In this document: piece by piece, positions 58,587-62,457 of the stretch | Numbering within the stretch: position 1 is the stretch's first letter | Layout of the letters: the number at the start of each line of letters is the position of its first letter | Origin: Oscillospiraceae bacterium | GTDB lineage: Bacteria; Bacillota; Clostridia; Oscillospirales; Ruminococcaceae | Assembly: GCA_024404815.1 (NCBI GenBank) | Contig: JAKSPL010000010.1 | Span: 1-62,457, forward strand | Reading direction: 5' to 3' | DNA: 62,457 nt | The notes under the pieces: model-generated | The model's input: only the letters and a program-made list of their open reading frames with translations | Databases searched by the model: none | Told to the model about the DNA's origin: nothing | Translations under genes and position numbers: made by a program

Positions 58587-58729
58587 GAAAGCAGAAATAC
58601 CATCTCTCCCTCACCGATACCGAGCGCCGCCTTGTAGTTCAATGCTTGCTTGATCTGCGTAACGCCCTTGTAGCACAAGGCAAATACACGGATGGCGTCG
58701 ACGAAGTAATAATCAAGTTTACAAAATAA
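58583..58729 (+). CDS. 48-residue hypothetical protein coupled to TnpV
   Basis: MRKQKYHLSLTDTERRLVVQ, then a helix and a C-terminal basic strand (DEVIIKFTK). It starts in the TnpV stop (ATGA) and ends just before a terminator. Small genes of this type commonly follow tnpV. Function unknown. Confidence 0.6.
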   Translation: MRKQKYHLSLTDTERRLVVQCLLDLRNALVAQGKYTDGVDEVIIKFTK

Positions 58730-58732
58730 CAA

Positions 58733-58769
58733 GGCAGGCACGGGAGATTTTTCCGTGCCTGCTGGCTTT
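58733..58769. terminator. Terminator between the TnpV pair and the convergent defence-like genes
   Basis: Stem GCAGGCACGG (58734-58743) and CCGTGCCTGC (58753-58762), 9-base loop, followed on the + strand by TGGCTTTTTA. Confidence 0.75.
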
Positions 58770-58780
58770 TTATGTGCTAA

Positions 58781-60388
58781 TTATAGTGTTATTGATAAAT
58801 TACTTAGCAATTCACAAAAATCATTTACATATTCATCCGTTAGCATCTTACTTGCCGTGTGATCCTTATAATCAATGTGATGCAAGTCTGTCCTCGAATC
58901 ATACTTTCCCAATTCTTCCAATTTGAGGGTAGTTGTAAAAATCACTTGATTCGGCAAGGATTTATATAAGTCTAAAACAATATTCTCTTTCGTTGTTGAC
59001 AAATCTTCTGCTCTGAAAGAATCAACAACAATAGGATATGAGTGATCAAGAACTTTGCAAAGAGCTAAAAGACGGGACAAATGGAAGATGGTAGCTTCAC
59101 TACCTGAATAGACTTCATCTCTTTTTGTAAATAGATCATCAAAATGCAAATTACCATTTGGATCAATTTTTTCATAAACAGAATTCATTGTGTTCATTAC
59201 GGACACCAATACAGCAAGTTGTTGCTCTTTTTTGGATTGCGTTGTTCCTGTATTGATTTTTAGTTGATTTTTTAATGATTCTGTTTCAGCATCTATTTCT
59301 TTTATCTTTGCCTCTGCATCGGTGGCACTAAAAATATCTTGCTTATATGCAACAATAGCTTCTAATGAAATTGCATCATCGTCCATTAATGAATGCAGTT
59401 CATCTTGCGCCACGCTTATTTGAGCGGCAAGTTTATTTATTTCTTCAGTATACGCTTCAATTTTTTCGTTTATGGATGAAATGATCTCGTTTCTCATTTC
59501 AACGGACGATACATCAAAAGAATATGCATTCTTTTTAGAAGAACTGAATGATATGTTTGTTGAATCACAATCCATACATCTCAATTCGCCACATTCCATT
59601 GTGCGATTTAACGAACGCAACTCTTTTAATGTAGTCTCCCAACTTGCTTTTCTAGTGGCAGCCGCATTGCGAGCTTTTCTAAGTTCAGCAATTTTTGAGT
59701 TCACCTTGTCCATTTCCGACAGTTTCTTACTAAAAGTTGCTTTATCACTTATTGCACTCAAATAGTTCACGGGCATTTCTTGTGATTTTAGTATTTTATG
59801 CTGTTTAATCAGTAATTCACGTTCGGATTTTAGTGTGGCAAGTCGCTCGTTAATCTTTTTTATCTCTTCTTCATCAAGTTCTAATCCGCTTAGGTCGCAT
59901 ATATCAAAAAGCATATTATAAAAATCAGTTTTATTATAATAACCTGCGTGGGAAACATTAGATGTATCTTTTTTATCTTGCCCAATGAAGAAAAGCTGTA
60001 AAAACAAAACTGGATCGACAATTTTCGAGAGCTGGTTTTTTACAATTTTAGGAAGAGAGAATATGTGTTTGTTCCAGTATCGTTTCAATTCTGAAACATT
60101 ATCAAATAACATCAATGTTGAACCGTGTTTAAGTACAAAACCGTTATTGTATCTGCACAGATAGTATGTTATCTCATTAACTTCAAATTCTATGTAATGA
60201 TAGTAGTCTTTATACTCAAAAGTGGTTGGAAAAGCTGGGTCATTACCCAAAGCATACATCATAGACTGAATTTCGATAGTTTTTCCCTTATTGTTATCAT
60301 CGCTGGAAATAATGTTCAAACCAGCGCTAAAACCATTTTCAATAAATGCCTCATTTTTATTTCCTACGGCTGTCTTTTTAATTATCAT
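58781..60388 (-). CDS. SMC/Rad50-like ATPase of an ABC-3C-like conflict system
   Basis: A 535-residue protein. Near residue 25-35 is a divergent P-loop (SSDDNNKGKT) followed by a YALG helix as in DUF3732/DUF2326-type ATPases. Two long coiled-coil arms (about 175-260 and 285-390) flank a Cys pair (RCMDCDST, near 270) like a zinc hook. Near 450 a Walker B-like strand (PIVVDSFRAED) and then QVIFTTTLK close the ATPase. Family knowledge: such ATPases are the sensor or motor in ABC three-component and Lamassu-type systems. ATG 60388 is preferred because the upstream ATG touches its ribosome site; it overlaps the nuclease-like gene by 11 bases. Last gene of the operon. Confidence 0.75.
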   Translation of the reverse strand: MIIKKTAVGNKNEAFIENGFSAGLNIISSDDNNKGKTIEIQSMMYALGNDPAFPTTFEYKDYYHYIEFEVNEITYYLCRYNNGFVLKHGSTLMLFDNVSELKRYWNKHIFSLPKIVKNQLSKIVDPVLFLQLFFIGQDKKDTSNVSHAGYYNKTDFYNMLFDICDLSGLELDEEEIKKINERLATLKSERELLIKQHKILKSQEMPVNYLSAISDKATFSKKLSEMDKVNSKIAELRKARNAAATRKASWETTLKELRSLNRTMECGELRCMDCDSTNISFSSSKKNAYSFDVSSVEMRNEIISSINEKIEAYTEEINKLAAQISVAQDELHSLMDDDAISLEAIVAYKQDIFSATDAEAKIKEIDAETESLKNQLKINTGTTQSKKEQQLAVLVSVMNTMNSVYEKIDPNGNLHFDDLFTKRDEVYSGSEATIFHLSRLLALCKVLDHSYPIVVDSFRAEDLSTTKENIVLDLYKSLPNQVIFTTTLKLEELGKYDSRTDLHHIDYKDHTASKMLTDEYVNDFCELLSNLSITL

Positions 60389-61415
60389 TTTGAACACCAT
60401 CCTTTACTACTGAAATAAAATATTTCAATGATATTGCATCAAAATCAGGCGAAGCATTTCTTTTTTCAACATCCAGAGATTGATAAATTTGCTGAACAGT
60501 ATATGTGGGATTTGAAACTATTAAGGAATATATATTCTCGAAAAGTCCCCAAAATTCCGCTGCAGCATTTTTATTGAATAACGCCTTACATAATGTTTGA
60601 ATGCATTCGTCAAGCATTTCTCGTTGTTTTTCAGGAACCCACGTTGAATAAATGGGGATAAATGATGGGGGCACACTACTTTTTTCTACCGGATTGCGGT
60701 TAATGATTCGATTAAGAGTCATCAGCCTGATTTCATTATTTGTTAAATGACGACAGTATTTTAATACTTCGTCTGTTGTTTGAATTACGACTCCTTCCAC
60801 AACCGTATTTTTTAATTCCGACTGAGCATTTCTGATTTCATTAAATATGGCATTAAGGATTTTTTCTTCAGGAATTATCGCAGGATGGTCTTTGATGATT
60901 GCTTTGACATATTCACTGGACGGTTTATCATCGACAACAAAAAGAACCTTTTTCAAAAATTCATCAATATTCTCATCTGTCACATCGAAATCGTTTATGT
61001 ACGTTTTGTCAAGGGCTTCTTTTTTTAGACCCTCTTTTACTTTAATTAATGCCGAATCTTGAATGTTAGAAATGTCAAAAATATCTTTGGAATTATCCTT
61101 TCTAACAGTAGTGGAAACACCGCCCAAGAACAGAATATAATCCTTAAATTCAAAATCACTCAAGTAGTTTTTGAATAGTGTTACCATCTCTTTGCCTATT
61201 GCTGCCGGGGAATTATTTTTAGCTCCCTTTGATTGCATATCCCATAGATTTTCGGCAAACCTATCCATTCCGGTTAAATCATTAAAAAAGTCAACGACAA
61301 AGTAATGAATATCATTACTGTCACTTCTTAAATTCATTAAATATAGAAGTGCTTTTGTCTCATATTCAGCACCAGAACTTCTGGTTCGTTCACTTGATCT
61401 AACCGTGTAAGGCAT
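60378..61415 (-). CDS. Restriction-endonuclease-like (DUF4297/Cap4-like) protein
   Basis: A 345-residue protein. The start (SSGAEYETKALLYLMNL) followed by VVDFFNDLTGMD, WDMQSKG and then an alpha-helix and FKDYILFLGG strand fits the N-terminal nuclease of the DUF4297/Cap4 type, with Asp and a Q-x-K active site. The C-terminal 200 residues are helical and may bind the ATPase. AAGGAGGG precedes the ATG. In known systems such nucleases are the DNA-cutting effector. The assignment rests on motif order and is not secure without structure comparison. Confidence 0.6.
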   Translation of the reverse strand: MPYTVRSSERTRSSGAEYETKALLYLMNLRSDSNDIHYFVVDFFNDLTGMDRFAENLWDMQSKGAKNNSPAAIGKEMVTLFKNYLSDFEFKDYILFLGGVSTTVRKDNSKDIFDISNIQDSALIKVKEGLKKEALDKTYINDFDVTDENIDEFLKKVLFVVDDKPSSEYVKAIIKDHPAIIPEEKILNAIFNEIRNAQSELKNTVVEGVVIQTTDEVLKYCRHLTNNEIRLMTLNRIINRNPVEKSSVPPSFIPIYSTWVPEKQREMLDECIQTLCKALFNKNAAAEFWGLFENIYSLIVSNPTYTVQQIYQSLDVEKRNASPDFDAISLKYFISVVKDGVQNDN

Positions 61416-61482
61416 ATAGACCCTCCTTGATTACAATTATTAAATTCTCAATACGAAATTACCGCCGTATAAAAAGCAATGA

Positions 61483-61809
61483 TTAAATGAGTTTATTCAT
61501 AATGATGTTAGCTAATATCGGGTCTTTTGGCGGTGGTTGCGGAATACTGAAATCATCAAAAGCACCTAACTTTTCAAGTTCCTGATATTCCTCCAAGCTT
61601 TTCTCACTCATTGAGCACCACATATTTTCACCATAAAGAATATTGACCTTTATTGCACTATCCTGCCGTTCTTGAACACCCTCATAGATGTTAATTCCAT
61701 CATTGAAAACAACACAGTAATCTTTACGAGCTTCTTCTGAAACCGTTCTCAAATCAAGGGGATCGTGTAGTATAGTAAAAGATTGAGTGTTTTCGCCTTG
61801 GGGAACCAT
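61483..61809 (-). CDS. Small unknown protein, possible middle component of the ABC-3C-like system
   Basis: A 108-residue protein, not recognised. It has alternating strands in the first half (CVVFNDGINIYEG, IKVNILYGENMW) and an acidic, Pro-rich C-terminal part (SIPQPPPKDPIL). TTAAGG precedes the ATG and overlaps the stop of the HEPN-like gene. Size and place between effector-type genes fit the small 'middle components' of ABC-3C systems. Confidence 0.5.
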   Translation of the reverse strand: MVPQGENTQSFTILHDPLDLRTVSEEARKDYCVVFNDGINIYEGVQERQDSAIKVNILYGENMWCSMSEKSLEEYQELEKLGAFDDFSIPQPPPKDPILANIIMNKLI

Positions 61810-61817
61810 TGTATTCC

Positions 61818-62297
61818 TTAAGGGGGGGTTTCATTAAGTATTTTTTCTTCATCATCTGCAAGCAATTTATGGACAGCACGAAATAATGCTTTATCGTGTG
61901 GCACAAAATCAAGTGTTATCTCTTTTGGAAGATGATCTTTGCACAGTTCTCGAATATGAATAATCTGTTCTTTCATTTGAACTGCAATTGCATCGATTTT
62001 GTCAAAAGATTGAGGAATATAACTATCATCCTTATGAGCGCTATTCTTGTCACGCTCTAAGTAAAGAAGATTCACTATCGGATCTTTTTCGCACAGGCTA
62101 CGCTTATCAGAAGTTTTCGGCGCAATTGTTTTATCAATAACCGCACAGCAGTTTATGTAGAATGTATTTCTCTTGCCATCTATCAATTCACGCAAATCAT
62201 AATACCGTAATTGATCGGCGTGCTTGGAAATGTACAGAATACTGTCAACACATTTTTTAGCATCAATCAAATATCTTGCAAGTTCCCATTTTTTCAT
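61818..62297 (-). CDS. HEPN-like protein
   Basis: A 159-residue all-helical protein. RDKNSAH near residue 82 gives the R-x5-H variant of the HEPN ribonuclease motif, on a helix after FYINCCAVIDK, as in other HEPN families. HEPN proteins cut RNA in toxin-antitoxin and abortive-infection systems. A run of seven G (+ strand, 61822-61828) at the 3' end makes the last residues sensitive to sequence error. The ATG directly follows the stop codon of the upstream membrane-protein gene, so translation is coupled. Confidence 0.6.
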   Translation of the reverse strand: MKKWELARYLIDAKKCVDSILYISKHADQLRYYDLRELIDGKRNTFYINCCAVIDKTIAPKTSDKRSLCEKDPIVNLLYLERDKNSAHKDDSYIPQSFDKIDAIAVQMKEQIIHIRELCKDHLPKEITLDFVPHDKALFRAVHKLLADDEEKILNETPP

Positions 62298-62456
62298 TTA
62301 TCGTGCCTCCCTTATCTTGTAAGCAACAAATAAATACAATGCAAAATAGGCGGCGGCAATTAAAACCATCAACCATACAGTCGGATATGCTAAACAAACA
62401 AGATAGGTAACGCCGGTGTTGATTGCATATATGATTGTAAAAAGGATTGATCCCCA
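62298..62456 (-). CDS. Membrane protein, 3' end only (continues beyond the window)
   Basis: In the frame that ends with TAA at 62298-62300, the sequence is open to the window edge and encodes two hydrophobic segments (ILFTIIYAINTGVTYLVCL and VWLMVLIAAAYFALYLFVA), then a basic end KIREAR. The hydrophobic pattern and the stop placed exactly before the next ATG make this frame more credible than the other open frame here. It may be the first visible member of the defence-like operon, for example a pore-forming or sensing part. Confidence 0.5.
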   Translation of the reverse strand, partial: WGSILFTIIYAINTGVTYLVCLAYPTVWLMVLIAAAYFALYLFVAYKIREAR

Positions 62457-62457
62457 A

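Noticed and set aside
58781-62297. Naming the cassette Lamassu outright
   Set aside because: Gene order and sizes differ from LmuA-LmuC-LmuB, and the nuclease and ATPase matches are at motif level only.
62263-62457. 64-residue Cys-rich frame at the right edge, - strand
   Set aside because: The adjacent frame codes two membrane helices and ends exactly before the next gene; this one overlaps that gene and has unlikely composition.

Overview
The window looks like a chromosomal stretch of a Gram-positive anaerobe of the Clostridia, probably a Ruminococcus-like Oscillospiraceae member. This is inferred from near-canonical sigma-A promoters (TTGACA, 17 bp, TATAAT) with strong AGGAGG ribosome sites, a sensory-type [FeFe]-hydrogenase-like protein, giant secreted proteins, a ChvE/GguAB-type sugar importer and Clostridia-type mobile element genes. 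The species cannot be fixed from the sequence alone.

Layout. (1) 1-9970: right end of a tailed prophage on the + strand: the 3' end of a minor-capsid gene carrying an ADP-ribosyltransferase-like domain, tape measure, baseplate and fibre genes, holin and endolysin. It stops against the 3' end of an intact tRNA-Ala(GGC), its likely attachment site. The usual head and tail-tube genes between minor capsid and tape measure are absent. (2) 10271-15630: a membrane protein with a degenerate GGDEF domain, then a coiled-coil protein paired with a [FeFe]-hydrogenase-like sensor. (3) 15720-21193 (- strand): a TerY-P type phosphorylation module (zinc-ribbon/BspA-repeat protein, kinase, vWA protein, PP2C phosphatase) followed by a catalytically dead cytidine-deaminase-like protein with an in-frame amber codon. 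(4) 21598-26214: an unknown membrane-anchored protein, a MutS-like ATPase, a zinc-ribbon protein and an antibiotic-resistance-type ABC-F gene behind an apparent transcription attenuator. (5) 26777-31538: a monosaccharide ABC importer behind a 29-bp operator-like palindrome. (6) 31597-36672: pentapeptide-repeat, TPM-like, GNAT, Lgt-like and DUF5131 genes. (7) 36710-53432 (- strand): a surface-protein operon with a 4025-residue and a 1309-residue secreted protein sharing a C-terminal domain, a 36-residue peptide and a Thr/Ser-rich lipoprotein. (8) 53655-56774: a radical SAM-Nudix-winged-helix fusion and a divergent ribbon-helix-helix/GIY-YIG protein. (9) 56831-62457: the left border of an integrated island, marked by a 3' fragment of tRNA-Ser. 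It carries an excisionase-like protein, DUF6809- and TnpV-type genes and a - strand defence-like cassette.

The strongest candidate for an undescribed system is the cassette at 58781-62456. In transcription order it encodes a membrane protein (cut by the window end), a HEPN-like protein, a small unknown protein, a restriction-endonuclease-like protein and an SMC/Rad50-like ATPase. It resembles the ABC three-component (ABC-3C) conflict systems and, more loosely, Lamassu. Other points worth reading are the ABC-F attenuator, the amber-interrupted deaminase-like gene in the TerY-P operon, the radical SAM-Nudix fusion, the RHH/GIY-YIG gene with its own palindrome, and the shared C-terminal tail of the 36-residue peptide and the adjacent lipoprotein.
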